Source of the DNA: Occultella gossypii
GTDB taxonomy: Bacteria > Actinomycetota > Actinomycetes > Actinomycetales > Beutenbergiaceae
Assembly: GCF_019947135.1 (NCBI RefSeq)
Contig: NZ_JAGSHT010000013.1
Span: 1 to 64,000, forward strand
Direction: 5' to 3'
Length of the DNA stretch: 64,000 bases
Below, piece after piece: positions 8,068 through 16,697 of this stretch. The notes beneath the pieces were generated by a model. The model did not search any database, was not told the origin of the DNA, and worked only from the letters and a program-made list of their open reading frames with translations. Within the stretch, counting starts at the first letter, position 1; each line of letters begins with the position of its first letter. The position numbers were made by a program, and so were the translations under genes.

Positions 8068-9984
8068 ATGACGGACCAACCGGTAGTCACCGAGCGCGAG
8101 GCCAGGGCCGTGGCCGAGCAGGCCCGGCAGAGCGAGTGGACCAAGGACTCGTTCGCCAAGGACCTCTACCTCGGCCAGTTCCGCCCGGACCGGATCTGGC
8201 CCCGGCCACCCGATGATCTCGAAGGCGAGGCCCGTGGCGAGCAGTTCCTGGCCGACCTGAGCGCCCACCTGCGTGAGCAGGTGGACGGGCAGCGGATCGA
8301 GACCGAGGACCGGATCTCCGATGAGGACCTGGCCGGACTGATCGAGCTCGGCGTGTTCGGCATCAAGATCCCGACCCGCTACGGCGGGCTCGGGCTCAGC
8401 CAGGTGCACTACAACCGGGCGCTGATGCTGCTCGGGACGGTGCACCCGAGCCTCGGCGCACTGATCTCGGCGCACCAGTCCATCGGGGTGCCCGAGCCGG
8501 TGAAGCAGTTCGGCAACCCCGAGCAGAAGGAGCAGTACCTGCGCCGGTGCGCCGAGGGTGCGATCTCCGCGTTCCTGCTCACGGAGCCGGACGTCGGGTC
8601 GGACCCGGCCCGGCTGCAGACGTCCGCCACCCGTACCCCCGAGGGCGACTACCTGCTCGACGGCGTGAAGCTCTGGACCACGAACGGCGTCCTCGCCGAA
8701 CTGCTGGTGGTGATGGCGAGGGTCGCCCCGCACGCCGACGGCAAGGGCGGGATCACCGCGTTCGTGGTGGAGGCGGACGCCCCGGGCATCACCGTCGAGC
8801 GCCGGAACTCGTTCATGGGACTGAAGGGGCTCGAGAACGGGCTGACCCGGCTCCACCAGGTGCGGGTGCCCGCCGGAGCCGTGATCGGCCGTGAGGGTCA
8901 GGGTCTGAAGATCGCGCTCACCACGCTGAACACCGGGCGGCTGTCCATCCCGGCGCTGTGCGTCGCGGCGAGCAAGTGGTCGCTCAAGATCGCCCGCGAG
9001 TGGGCGCTCGAGCGGGTGCAGTGGGGCCGGCCGGTCGGCCGGCACCCCGCCATCGCCCACCAGCTCGCGTTCATGGCCGCGACCACCTACGCCCAGGAGG
9101 CGATGGTCGAGATCGCCGGCGAGCTCTCCGACTCCGGCGCCGCCGACATTCGGATCGAGGCCGCGCTCGCGAAGCTCTGGTGCTCCGAGATGGCCTGGCA
9201 GGTCGCGGACCGGCTCGTGCAGATCCGGGGCGGGCGCGGGTACGAGACGGCCGCGTCCCTGGCCGCCCGCGGCGAGCGTGCCGTGCCGGCCGAACAGGTG
9301 CTGCGGGACCTGCGGATCAACCGGATCTTCGAGGGCTCCAGCGAGATCATGCACCTGTTGATCGCCCGGGAGGCCGTGGACGCGCATCTGTCCGTGGCGG
9401 GCCGACTCATCGACCCGGACGCGGATCTGCCGGCCAAGGCCGACGCCGCCCGCGCCGCGGCCGGTTTCTACGCCGGCTGGTTGCCGCGGCTGGTCGTCGG
9501 CCCCGGGGATTCCCCCACCTCCTACGCCGACCTCGGCCCGCTCGCCGGGCACCTGCGATTCGTGGAACGCACGTCCCGGCGCCTGGCCCGGTCGACGTTC
9601 TACGGGATGGCCCGTTGGCAGGGCGGCCTCGAGCACAAGCAGGGCTTCCTCGGCCGGATCGTCGACATCGGAGCGGAGTTGTTCGCGATGACGTCCGTCT
9701 GTGCGCACGCCTCACGGCACGGCGGCGGGTCCGGCCCCGGCTCCCCGCATGCCCTGGCTGACGCGTTCTGCCGCCAGTCGAGGCTGCGGGTGGCCGGGCT
9801 GCTGCGGGCCCTGTGGGTGAACACCGACGGCGCCGACGAGACCCTCGCGTCCGACGTGCTCGAGGGCCGCTACTCCTGGGCCGAGGCCGGCATCATCGAT
9901 GCGTCCGAGGGCACCGGTCCGTGGATCGCCGACGCCACCCCAGGCCCGTCGGCACGGGAGTCGGCGGCCCGCCGGTACCGCTGA
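8068..9984 (+). CDS. acyl-CoA dehydrogenase with extended C-terminus
   Basis: A 638-residue flavoenzyme that oxidises acyl-CoA to the 2-enoyl-CoA in fatty-acid beta-oxidation. Signatures include AFLLTEPDVGSDPA, LWTTNGVLAE, WGRPVGRHPAIAHQLA, QIRGGRGYE and RINRIFEGSSEIMHLLIAREA. The fold is complete by about residue 430; the extra ~200 helical residues resemble long-chain (VLCAD/ACAD9-type) members. GGGAGG lies 6 nt before the ATG. No other beta-oxidation gene is nearby, so the acyl-chain specificity is not indicated. Confidence 0.92.
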   Translation: MTDQPVVTEREARAVAEQARQSEWTKDSFAKDLYLGQFRPDRIWPRPPDDLEGEARGEQFLADLSAHLREQVDGQRIETEDRISDEDLAGLIELGVFGIKIPTRYGGLGLSQVHYNRALMLLGTVHPSLGALISAHQSIGVPEPVKQFGNPEQKEQYLRRCAEGAISAFLLTEPDVGSDPARLQTSATRTPEGDYLLDGVKLWTTNGVLAELLVVMARVAPHADGKGGITAFVVEADAPGITVERRNSFMGLKGLENGLTRLHQVRVPAGAVIGREGQGLKIALTTLNTGRLSIPALCVAASKWSLKIAREWALERVQWGRPVGRHPAIAHQLAFMAATTYAQEAMVEIAGELSDSGAADIRIEAALAKLWCSEMAWQVADRLVQIRGGRGYETAASLAARGERAVPAEQVLRDLRINRIFEGSSEIMHLLIAREAVDAHLSVAGRLIDPDADLPAKADAARAAAGFYAGWLPRLVVGPGDSPTSYADLGPLAGHLRFVERTSRRLARSTFYGMARWQGGLEHKQGFLGRIVDIGAELFAMTSVCAHASRHGGGSGPGSPHALADAFCRQSRLRVAGLLRALWVNTDGADETLASDVLEGRYSWAEAGIIDASEGTGPWIADATPGPSARESAARRYR

Positions 9985-10031
9985 GCGCTCGGCGGGCCAC
10001 TGTCAGGGCGGTCGGTCGGCTCGAGCGCTCA
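9982..10031. terminator. inverted repeat between convergent genes
   Basis: TGAGCGCTCG (9982-9991, including the acyl-CoA dehydrogenase stop) is exactly repeated inverted as CGAGCGCTCA (10022-10031), just before the end of the minus-strand peptidase gene. It is probably a bidirectional terminator with a 30-nt loop. Confidence 0.4.
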
Positions 10032-10034
10032 GTC

Positions 10035-12089
10035 CTACTGGCCCGTCTCGCCAGACACCGGCAGGTGCTTGGCCCACCACGCGAGGATGTGCTCGAACCG
10101 GGCGATACGGTGCTTCGGCTGACCGGACCGGCTCAGCTCGTGACCCTCCCCCGGGAACAGCAGGAGCTCGGTGTCGACCCCGCGCCGCTTGAGCCCCACG
10201 TACCATCGCTGCCCCTGCTCGACCGGGCAGCGCCAGTCCTGCTCGGAGTGGATCACGAGGGTGGGCGTGCGGACCTTGTCCAGGTGCGCCATCGGGCTCT
10301 GCGCGGCGACCGCCGTCGGGTCGTCGCCGAGGTAGCGCCGCCCGAAGAACCAGCCGATGTCGCTGGACCCCTCGAAACTCACCGGGTCGAGGAAGCCGCG
10401 CTCCACGATCGCGGCCACGAACCGGTCCGTGCGGGTGGTCAGCCACGCCGTCAGGTACCCGCCGTAGGACCCACCGAGCACACCCACGCGGTCGGCGTCG
10501 AGCGTGGGATCGGCGGCCAGTGCCGCGTCCAGGAACGCGAGCACGTCTGCGGTGTCCCGGTCTCCGAACCCGCCGGTGATCGCCCGGCCGTGCTCCTGCC
10601 CGTACCCGGAGGAGCCCCGCGGGTTGCAGAACACGACGGCGTACCCGGCCGACGCGTACACCTGCACCTCGTCGAAGAACGTCGGGGTGTACTGGGCGTG
10701 CGGGCCGCCGTGGATGAGCAGCAGCACCGGGTGCGGGCCGGGGCCGGACGGCGTCACCACCCAGCCGTGCACGGGGTACCCGTCGTCGCTCGTGGTCTCG
10801 AGCTCGACCGGCGCGAGCACACCAGCTTCGGTGCGCAACCGGGCGGACAGGTCGCTGACCCGGGCCGGGCGCTCGCTCTCGACGAGCCAGAGGTCGCCGA
10901 CGCTGTCGACGGCGGTCGCGGCGAACAGGATCAGGGCGCCGTCGTCGCTGGTGTCGGCACCGGTGACCTCGGCAGCGCCGTCGAAGACGGGCGTCAGCTC
11001 GCCGTCGGCCCAGCGCACGAGTTCGGTGGTACCGCGCCGTTCACGGGTGAGCAGCACCCCGCCGTCGACGGCGAGGAACACCGTGCCGCCGAGACTCTCG
11101 GTGACCGGGTCGGTGAGGCCCTCCAGGTCGGTGATCGCGGTCCCGTCCCAGCGTCCGCGGTAGAGGGCTTCAGAGCGGCCGATGAAGTCCATGTCGTCGT
11201 CACCGAGGTCCGCCCTCAGCAGCCAGACGGCGCCGTCGTCGGCGTCGTCGAACAGGACGGCGCCGACGTTGCCGGGGCCGACGTCGAGCACCCGCTCCGC
11301 GGACGTGCCCGCAGCGTCGTGGTGGACCAGCTCGGGGACGAGCGCATCGTGGACCCCGCGCAGCACCAACAGGCCGGAACCGTCGGGCGTCCACACCGGG
11401 CTCCGGTGGTCCTGGGCGGCCGAGGTGACCTGCACCGGCTCGACCTCCGCCGTCGCCAGCCGGCCGGGCACCGTGGTGCCCTGGGCGCCGTCGGTGCCGG
11501 TCTCGCCGGAGTTCTTCGGATCGGAACCGGAATCCGCGGACGGAAGGTCCGCCGTCGGGTCCGGCGTGGCCGGCACGTCGATCACGAACACGTGCTGCGG
11601 CCGGTCGCCGTAGAAGCCGACGCCGTCGTTGCGGTAGGTGAACGTGGTGATGTGCCGCGGCGGCTCGGCACCGGGACCCACCTTCTCGTCGGTGCCGTAC
11701 CGGCCGGCCTCGGGCACCCGGGCGGTGTAGGCGATCCGCTTGGAGTCCGGGGAGAACACGGGCCGGCCGGAGATCCCGGTCGGGTGGTCGGTGAGGAGCC
11801 GGGGTTCGCCGCCGCCGGTGGCCATGACCGCGAGCTGGGGCTTGCCACCCTCGACGGCGCGAACGAACGCGAGCCACTGCCCGTCCGGGGAGATGACGGG
11901 CTCGGAGTCGTTCGAGCCGTGCGTGAACGGACGCGGCGCGCCGGAGGGCAGGTCCTGGCGCCACAGCGCGGTCCGGTAGGAGTCGTCCTCGACGTCGGTG
12001 CGGGTCAGCGCGACCACCGCCCAGGTGCCGTCGGGGTGCAGGGTCGGGGTGCCGGGTCGTGTGTACAGGCTCAGGTGTTCGGGACGCAT
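10035..12089 (-). CDS. S9 family peptidase (prolyl oligopeptidase type)
   Basis: A 684-residue serine peptidase, cytoplasmic as no signal is seen. The N-terminal ~420 residues form WD40/TolB-like propeller repeats (SPDGQWLAFVR, SPDSKRIAYTARV, TPDGSGLLVLRG). The C-terminal alpha/beta-hydrolase domain has the oxyanion region LLIHGGPH, nucleophile motif GGSYGGYL (Ser541), VIHSEQDWRCP (Asp) and EGHELSR (His). It probably degrades oligopeptides, like acylaminoacyl- or dipeptidyl-peptidases. The start has a TAGGCT box 6 nt upstream and no ribosome site, indicating a leaderless mRNA. Confidence 0.92.
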   Translation of the reverse strand: MRPEHLSLYTRPGTPTLHPDGTWAVVALTRTDVEDDSYRTALWRQDLPSGAPRPFTHGSNDSEPVISPDGQWLAFVRAVEGGKPQLAVMATGGGEPRLLTDHPTGISGRPVFSPDSKRIAYTARVPEAGRYGTDEKVGPGAEPPRHITTFTYRNDGVGFYGDRPQHVFVIDVPATPDPTADLPSADSGSDPKNSGETGTDGAQGTTVPGRLATAEVEPVQVTSAAQDHRSPVWTPDGSGLLVLRGVHDALVPELVHHDAAGTSAERVLDVGPGNVGAVLFDDADDGAVWLLRADLGDDDMDFIGRSEALYRGRWDGTAITDLEGLTDPVTESLGGTVFLAVDGGVLLTRERRGTTELVRWADGELTPVFDGAAEVTGADTSDDGALILFAATAVDSVGDLWLVESERPARVSDLSARLRTEAGVLAPVELETTSDDGYPVHGWVVTPSGPGPHPVLLLIHGGPHAQYTPTFFDEVQVYASAGYAVVFCNPRGSSGYGQEHGRAITGGFGDRDTADVLAFLDAALAADPTLDADRVGVLGGSYGGYLTAWLTTRTDRFVAAIVERGFLDPVSFEGSSDIGWFFGRRYLGDDPTAVAAQSPMAHLDKVRTPTLVIHSEQDWRCPVEQGQRWYVGLKRRGVDTELLLFPGEGHELSRSGQPKHRIARFEHILAWWAKHLPVSGETGQ

Positions 12090-12095
12090 CTCGCG

Positions 12096-12101
12096 AGCCT
12101 A
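12096..12101 (-). promoter_or_regulatory. -10 box TAGGCT, leaderless start of S9 peptidase
   Basis: On the minus strand TAGGCT, then 6 nt, then the ATG at 12089. No Shine-Dalgarno sequence lies between. Confidence 0.5.
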
Positions 12102-12170
12102 TTCCCGCCCGGGTGCCGAATCCGAATGGGACGATGGATGGCACCACCATCACCGACGGGGAGGTCGAGT

Positions 12171-13199
12171 GTGAGTGCGGAGCAGCCGGTGCCGGCGCGG
12201 CAGGATGACGGCCACGAGCACGACGACGATCTGGTCACCGAGGAGGTCGTCGAATTCGACGACGGCGTGGAGTACGTCCCGCCGCCAGCGCCACCGGGTG
12301 CGCGCGAACCCGGGCCGAAGTGGGTCACGCCGCTGCCCACGGGCGTGCGTGCCACCTCGAACTTCGGCCCTCGCGGCGGGATCCTGCACGCGGGCGACGA
12401 CTACGCCCCGCCCAAGCCCGCCCAGCAGGGCATCCCGGTGTTCGCGATCGCCGACGGCGTGGTGGTCGCGGCCAAGGTCAAGGCGCTGAAGGGCCACTCC
12501 GGCAACGGCGTGCTGATCGACCACGGCGGCAAGGTCCGGTCCTACTACGGCCACCTCGCGTCGTTCAAGGTCGGCGCCACGCAGCGGGTGCGGGCCGGGC
12601 AGCAGGTGGGCGTGATGGGCCACACCGGCAACGTCAAGCCCTCCGGCGCCGCCGGCACCCACCTGCACCTGGGGATCCTGGTCGGTGGCGCATTCACCGA
12701 CCCGTCCGTGTTCCTCTCGACCCGCGGGGTGAAGATCGGCAGCTCCGCGACCCACGACACCGGCCCGATCACGCCCACGACCCAGGGGCAGTCGAAACCG
12801 AAGGGCCACGACCCCGCGGTGGAGAAGGTCATGCGGAACGCCCTGATCCCGCTCGGCTACTACCGGGGCCGACCCGACGGCGTGGCTGGGGACCTGTACC
12901 GGGCCGCCGTCAGCGCCTATCAGCGGGCGCAGCTCTGGCCGAAGGGTGGGTTGCCGGCAAAGGGCTCCTGGGACGCCGGGACGCAGGCCCATTACGCCTG
13001 GACGAGAACGCTCCAGGCCACGCTCAACGACTGGGCCGGTGCCGACCTCACCGTGGACGGCGACTACCTCGCCAGAACCGCAGCGCGCGTCCTCGAAGTC
13101 ATGACGCGCAACCACGGCGGCGCCTACCCGGCCAACGCGCGGGTCGACGGCGAACCCGGGCCGGTCTTCTGCCGGATGCTCGGTATAGCGAGTCAGTGA
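12171..13199 (+). CDS. M23 family metallopeptidase with C-terminal peptidoglycan-binding-like region
   Basis: This 342-residue protein has a LytM/M23 fold: the Zn ligands are in LHAGDDYAPP (His73 and an Asp at 76/77) and THLHLG (His164, His166). The substrate would be peptide cross-bridges of peptidoglycan. The segment after residue 220 (ALIPLGYYRGRPDGVAGDLYRAAVSAYQ) looks like a peptidoglycan-binding repeat. The N-terminal 45 residues are acidic and Pro-rich, with no signal peptide or membrane span, which is unusual for a wall hydrolase and recalls phage endolysins; no phage genes are nearby. GGGGAGG lies 6 nt before the GTG at 12171; longer in-frame starts run antisense through the S9 gene and are rejected. 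Confidence 0.85.
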   Translation: MSAEQPVPARQDDGHEHDDDLVTEEVVEFDDGVEYVPPPAPPGAREPGPKWVTPLPTGVRATSNFGPRGGILHAGDDYAPPKPAQQGIPVFAIADGVVVAAKVKALKGHSGNGVLIDHGGKVRSYYGHLASFKVGATQRVRAGQQVGVMGHTGNVKPSGAAGTHLHLGILVGGAFTDPSVFLSTRGVKIGSSATHDTGPITPTTQGQSKPKGHDPAVEKVMRNALIPLGYYRGRPDGVAGDLYRAAVSAYQRAQLWPKGGLPAKGSWDAGTQAHYAWTRTLQATLNDWAGADLTVDGDYLARTAARVLEVMTRNHGGAYPANARVDGEPGPVFCRMLGIASQ

Positions 13200-13264
13200 C
13201 CCACCGACCATCGTCGGGGCGCACAGCGCGCTGACCGCCCACGGCGTGGACCGGGTCGGGCGGC

Positions 13265-13882
13265 TCAGCCGGCAAACTCGTTGATGCCGAGAGCGAAGTC
13301 CCCGTGGCCGACCCCGTTGCCGGCGAGTCCCACCGTGACCAGGCCCATTCCTTCCAGCCAGTGCGCCATCTTCAGGCCGCCGACGTCCAACGGGCGCAGG
13401 CCGATGCTCTCGATGAATGCCGTCACGCTCGCCTTCGCCTGTGCACTGTCGCCGGCGATGAAGACGTTGGGTCGGCCGTCTTCCAGGACGTTGCGGAAGA
13501 TGGTGTTGAACGCCTTCACCACGCTGGCACCGGCCGGGGCCACGTTGGCGACTTCCTGCGCGATCGAGGTCTCCTCGCTGTGGGCCAGCCCGTCGAACGT
13601 CGCATTGAAGGGGTTGCTGATGTCGACGATGACCTTGCCGGCGAGGGCGTCTGCGTACTCGACGACGACCGGAACGACACCGTCGTACAACAGGGCCGTG
13701 ATGACGATGTCCCCGGCCGGGACGGCGCCCCACTCCCCCGCCGCCGCGCCGAGAGCCTTGGCCAGGTCATCGGCCTTGGACTGATCGCGGCCCATGACCT
13801 CGACGGTGTTGCCGCCCGCTATTGCCAGCGTGCCGATGGCGCGGGCCATGTTCCCCGTACCGATGATGGTGATGTCGCCCAT
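13265..13882 (-). CDS. NADPH-dependent F420 reductase-like NAD(P)-binding protein
   Basis: A 205-residue single Rossmann-fold protein. The dinucleotide-binding motif IIGTGNMARAIGTLAIAGG is followed by VEVMGRDQSKA, VIVDISNPFN and VVKAFNTIF, the order found in F420H2:NADP oxidoreductase-like proteins. The full F420 site cannot be verified by eye, so a general NADPH-dependent reductase is the safe call. It is divergent from a TetR regulator, which is its probable controller. Confidence 0.8.
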   Translation of the reverse strand: MGDITIIGTGNMARAIGTLAIAGGNTVEVMGRDQSKADDLAKALGAAAGEWGAVPAGDIVITALLYDGVVPVVVEYADALAGKVIVDISNPFNATFDGLAHSEETSIAQEVANVAPAGASVVKAFNTIFRNVLEDGRPNVFIAGDSAQAKASVTAFIESIGLRPLDVGGLKMAHWLEGMGLVTVGLAGNGVGHGDFALGINEFAG

Positions 13883-14051
13883 GAGGTGCGCTCTCTTCCT
13901 TGTTCTCGAGGTCTTGCCGTGTCTCGTTCGTGCCCGGGTCGGGCCCTGCGCGCCGGCCGCGAGGTACCGGGCCGGTTGTGCGGTGTGTGGTCAGATGCGG
14001 CGAGGAACAGGGCGCCTCTCCTCCTGGGTCGGGCCTTCGGAACGGTCTCCA

Positions 14052-14117
14052 CTATGTACACCGTGCTGTCTGCGTAACGTACCGGACGCTCGACCGGAGC
14101 ACAACCTATGTACACCG
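14052..14117. promoter_or_regulatory. two direct repeats CTATGTACACCG in reductase/tetR intergenic region
   Basis: CTATGTACACCG occurs at 14052-14063 and again at 14106-14117, 54 bp apart (about five helical turns on one face). Each contains the palindrome TGTACA. They are candidate operators for the divergent TetR regulator. Confidence 0.5.
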
Positions 14118-14134
14118 ATAAGTACCCAACGGGC

Positions 14135-14140
14135 TACACT
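14135..14140 (+). promoter_or_regulatory. -10 box TACACT, leaderless start of tetR-type gene
   Basis: TACACT is followed by 6 nt and then the ATG at 14147. The upstream candidate operator at 14106-14117 lies where the -35 region would be. Confidence 0.45.
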
Positions 14141-14146
14141 GGGTGT

Positions 14147-14773
14147 ATGACGGAGTTGGAGAAGGGCCCCATGGGCCGGCGCCGTGGCAGGGGCGCGCGC
14201 GAGCGCATTCTCAGCGCGTCACAGCAGTTGTTCCGCGATCAGGGCATCAACCGCACCGGCATGGACCAACTCTGTGCGGTGGCCCAGGTGTCCAAGCGCA
14301 CGGCCTATCAGCACTTCGCCAGCAAGGACGAACTCGTCGCCGAATACCTGCGCCGTTTCGATCCCGACGTCATGCCCGGCGTGTTCGACCGCACCGACCT
14401 CACACCCCGGGAACGACTCATCGCCGTCTTCGACATGCCCGCGTCCACGCCGCTGTGCCCCTACATCGCGGCGGCCGTCGAACTGCACGACCCCCAACAC
14501 CCCGCATCCCAGTACGCACGCGACTACAAGACCGAGATCGCTGCGCGGCTCACCGAGACCGCCCGCGAAGCCGGCGCCACCAACCCCGAACAACTCGGCG
14601 AACAACTGGCGCTACTGCTCGACGGCGCCTCGGCCCGCACCCGAGTCCTCAACAGCGGGTCCTTCCCCACCGCCGCCGCCATCGCCGCCGTCCTCATCGA
14701 CAACGCCATCCCCTCGCCAGCTCCAGGGCAGCCCAGCGATCACGGCGGAACGACCAGCAGAACCTCCGACTAG
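14147..14773 (+). CDS. TetR/AcrR family transcriptional regulator
   Basis: A 208-residue regulator. The N-terminal helix-turn-helix is typical: RERILSASQQLFRDQGINRTGMDQLCAVAQVSKRTAYQHFASKDELVAEYL. The C-terminal ligand domain is helical and has Cys in TPLCPYI. The ATG at 14147 is preferred to the in-frame ATG at 14108 because the latter lies inside the putative operator and a -10 box sits 6 nt before 14147. It probably represses the divergent F420-reductase-like gene and itself. Confidence 0.88.
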   Translation: MTELEKGPMGRRRGRGARERILSASQQLFRDQGINRTGMDQLCAVAQVSKRTAYQHFASKDELVAEYLRRFDPDVMPGVFDRTDLTPRERLIAVFDMPASTPLCPYIAAAVELHDPQHPASQYARDYKTEIAARLTETAREAGATNPEQLGEQLALLLDGASARTRVLNSGSFPTAAAIAAVLIDNAIPSPAPGQPSDHGGTTSRTSD

Positions 14774-14846
14774 CGAACGTCTCGGTTGAGGTCACGGCGC
14801 GCCGAACGCACTTGTCGTGGACCGCGCCCCGGTACGCCGGGTCGAC

Positions 14847-15644
14847 TCACTCGCAACCGACGCCGTCGTTGTCCCGGTCGAGGTGGCGGCCGTAGCCGGG
14901 ATCGCCGGCATAGACCGGTGCGGCCCCGGCCGCTCGTGCCGCCGAACAGTTGGCGTACGGGGCGGAGGCGGAACCGCTCGACGAGGAGCCGCTCGACCCG
15001 CTCGACGAGGAGCCGCTCGACCCGCTCGACGAGGAGCCGCTGGACCCGCTCGACGTCGGTACCGCGGCCTCCCGCGCGGAGACGGCAGCCTCGCGACCGG
15101 CGAGCGCCGACTCCCGCTCGGTCAGTTCGGCGTCCCTGGCGTCCGCGGCCGTGACCCGGGCGGTCAGGTCCGCCTCCTGGGTCGCGAGGGTGGTCTCCCG
15201 TTCCAGGACCGCCGCCTCCCGCCCATCGACGGCCGCGACCTGGGCGATCATCGTCTCATTCTCGGCCCGCACCTGCTCGAGCTCCGTGGCGAGAGCGTCG
15301 CGTTCCGTGCCGAGTGCATCCAGTTCCACCGACGTGTCGTCGGCCAGGCTCTGGACCTCGTCCAACTGCGCGAGGAGTGCCTGGTACTCGGCCGTGTCCT
15401 TCGGGGCGGTCTGCGCGACGACGCCGATGGTCAGGCCGAGCAGCAGTGCGACGACGCCCACGACCACGGGCACGATCGTGGTGCGGTTCTTGGGTTGCTC
15501 CGGTGGCTCCGGCGCGAGCGGCGCCGCGTGGTAGCCCGGCCCGGTGGACGCGGACCGCGCGGATCGGTCACCCGGCACGGCCCGCCGATGGGGCGGCGGT
15601 GTCGGTCGGTACGGCGGCGGAGAGTTCGGGGGCACGCTGGTCAT
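14847..15644 (-). CDS. membrane protein with coiled coil and excalibur calcium-binding domain
   Basis: This 265-residue protein has a Pro-rich cytoplasmic N-terminus, one membrane span (IVPVVVGVVALLLGLTIGVV, near residues 55-75), a long coiled coil (EYQALLAQLDEVQSL through ERESALAGREAAVSARE, near 85-200), a Ser/Gly linker and a C-terminal excalibur domain (NCSAARAAGAAPVY...DRDNDGVGCE) with the DxDxDG calcium-binding signature and paired Cys. The role is unknown; a wall-associated scaffold is plausible. ATG 15644 is chosen because a longer start adds non-homologous sequence. Confidence 0.82.
   Translation of the reverse strand: MTSVPPNSPPPYRPTPPPHRRAVPGDRSARSASTGPGYHAAPLAPEPPEQPKNRTTIVPVVVGVVALLLGLTIGVVAQTAPKDTAEYQALLAQLDEVQSLADDTSVELDALGTERDALATELEQVRAENETMIAQVAAVDGREAAVLERETTLATQEADLTARVTAADARDAELTERESALAGREAAVSAREAAVPTSSGSSGSSSSGSSGSSSSGSSGSSSSGSASAPYANCSAARAAGAAPVYAGDPGYGRHLDRDNDGVGCE
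14983..15054. repeat. three 24-bp tandem repeats coding a Ser/Gly linker
   Basis: The unit starting GAGGAGCCGCTCGACCC occurs at 14983, 15007 and 15031 with a period of 24 bp (8 codons), giving SGSSGSSS-type repeats between coiled coil and excalibur domain. The third copy carries one change. Confidence 0.8.
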
Positions 15645-15747
15645 GCCAGATATGTACACCCTGGGGACGGTGCCAGGAGGGCGAATGACGGCCGGTGACG
15701 TCCGAGATCGCGGCACGCCGGCTGGACGCGCCGGACGCCCGACCTGG

Positions 15748-15820
15748 AGCCACCTGTCGGATTCGAACCGACGACCGTCCGCTTACAAGGCGGGTGCTCT
15801 ACCAGCTGAGCTAAGGTGGC
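15748..15820 (-). tRNA. tRNA-Thr(TGT)
   Basis: On the minus strand a complete cloverleaf is visible: acceptor GCCACCT/AGGTGGC, D-stem GCTC/GAGC, anticodon loop CTTGTAA (anticodon TGT), T-stem GTCGG/CCGAC with loop TTCGAAT. The first anticodon-stem pair is a C-A mismatch. CCA is not encoded. Confidence 0.93.
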
Positions 15821-15889
15821 GCGCCCTCACGGGCTCCGGACGAGTCTGCCAGAGTCCGCGAGGGGCTGACCAAACGGGTTCGGGCTCCC

Positions 15890-16693
15890 TCACGCCCCGC
15901 CGGGGGCGGCCTCGATCGCCTCGCGGAGTACGCCGGGCTCGGTCCAGGTCACGTCCGGCGGTTCACCGTCGAGCAGGACCTGCGGGGTGGACCGGTTGCC
16001 GGTGTCCCGTTCCATCTGGTTCGTGGCGGCCTCGACCCATTCCGGGTACTGGCCGTCGGTGAACGTGTCGATGGCCTCCTGCGGCACGCCCACGTCCGCG
16101 GCGATCTCGGCGAGCTGGTCGTCCGAGAGCGCCACGAGCTCCTGCTCCTGGAACGCGAACACGGCGTCGGTGAACGCCGCGTACTGCTCGGGGGCGTAGT
16201 TCGCGACCGCCGCGGCGGCGATCGCGGACCGCTGCGAGGCGCCGGCCGCGCCCGGATCCACGATGGCCACCGGGTGGTAGACCACGGTCACGTCGCCGGC
16301 CTCACGCAGCTCGGTGAGGTCGGCGGCGTTGGCCGTCTCGAACTCGACGCAGTGCGGGCACATGAAGTCGAGATAGACATCCAGCACCGGGGCACCGGAG
16401 TTGGTGGTGCCCGCGGCGCCGTCGGCACCCACACTGATCCCGCCGTGCAGGTCGGAGTTCGCCGGCCGCACCTCGACGTCCTCGAGGTAGGACTTGTTCG
16501 CCTGCTGGGCGATCAGGATCCCGGCCACCACGATCAACGCGACGAGGGCGACCGCGCCTGCGATCAGGACGGCGCGGGTGCGCCGCTCCTTCGTCGCCTG
16601 CGCGGCGCGGATCCGCTCCGCCTCCGCCCGGGCGCGGTCCCGTGCACTGGCACGGACGGCTGCCGACCCGTCCTTGCCGCTCCTCGACGCCAT
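15890..16693 (-). CDS. membrane-anchored DsbA-like thiol-disulfide protein, copy 2 (CPHC)
   Basis: This 267-residue protein has a charged cytoplasmic N-terminus, one membrane span (TRAVLIAGAVALVALIVVAGILIA, near 40-62) and an extracytoplasmic thioredoxin/DsbA fold with the active site CPHC (Cys112-Cys115) after LDVYLDFM. TPQVLLDGE contains the cis-Pro segment. CPHC is the classic oxidising DsbA motif, so disulfide formation in exported proteins is likely. It starts 4 bp after the stop of a paralogue, so the two are co-transcribed. Confidence 0.88.
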   Translation of the reverse strand: MASRSGKDGSAAVRASARDRARAEAERIRAAQATKERRTRAVLIAGAVALVALIVVAGILIAQQANKSYLEDVEVRPANSDLHGGISVGADGAAGTTNSGAPVLDVYLDFMCPHCVEFETANAADLTELREAGDVTVVYHPVAIVDPGAAGASQRSAIAAAAVANYAPEQYAAFTDAVFAFQEQELVALSDDQLAEIAADVGVPQEAIDTFTDGQYPEWVEAATNQMERDTGNRSTPQVLLDGEPPDVTWTEPGVLREAIEAAPGGA

Positions 16694-16697
16694 GGCG

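Noticed and set aside
7729-9708. 659-codon minus-strand open frame
   Set aside because: It is the shadow of the acyl-CoA dehydrogenase gene, caused by high GC content.
9813-12170. Long in-frame extension upstream of the M23 peptidase
   Set aside because: It runs antisense through the complete S9 peptidase gene; the GTG at 12171 has a good Shine-Dalgarno sequence.
14983-15054. Short-spaced repeats as a possible CRISPR array
   Set aside because: The 24-bp units are contiguous without spacers and code for a Ser/Gly linker. No cas gene is near.
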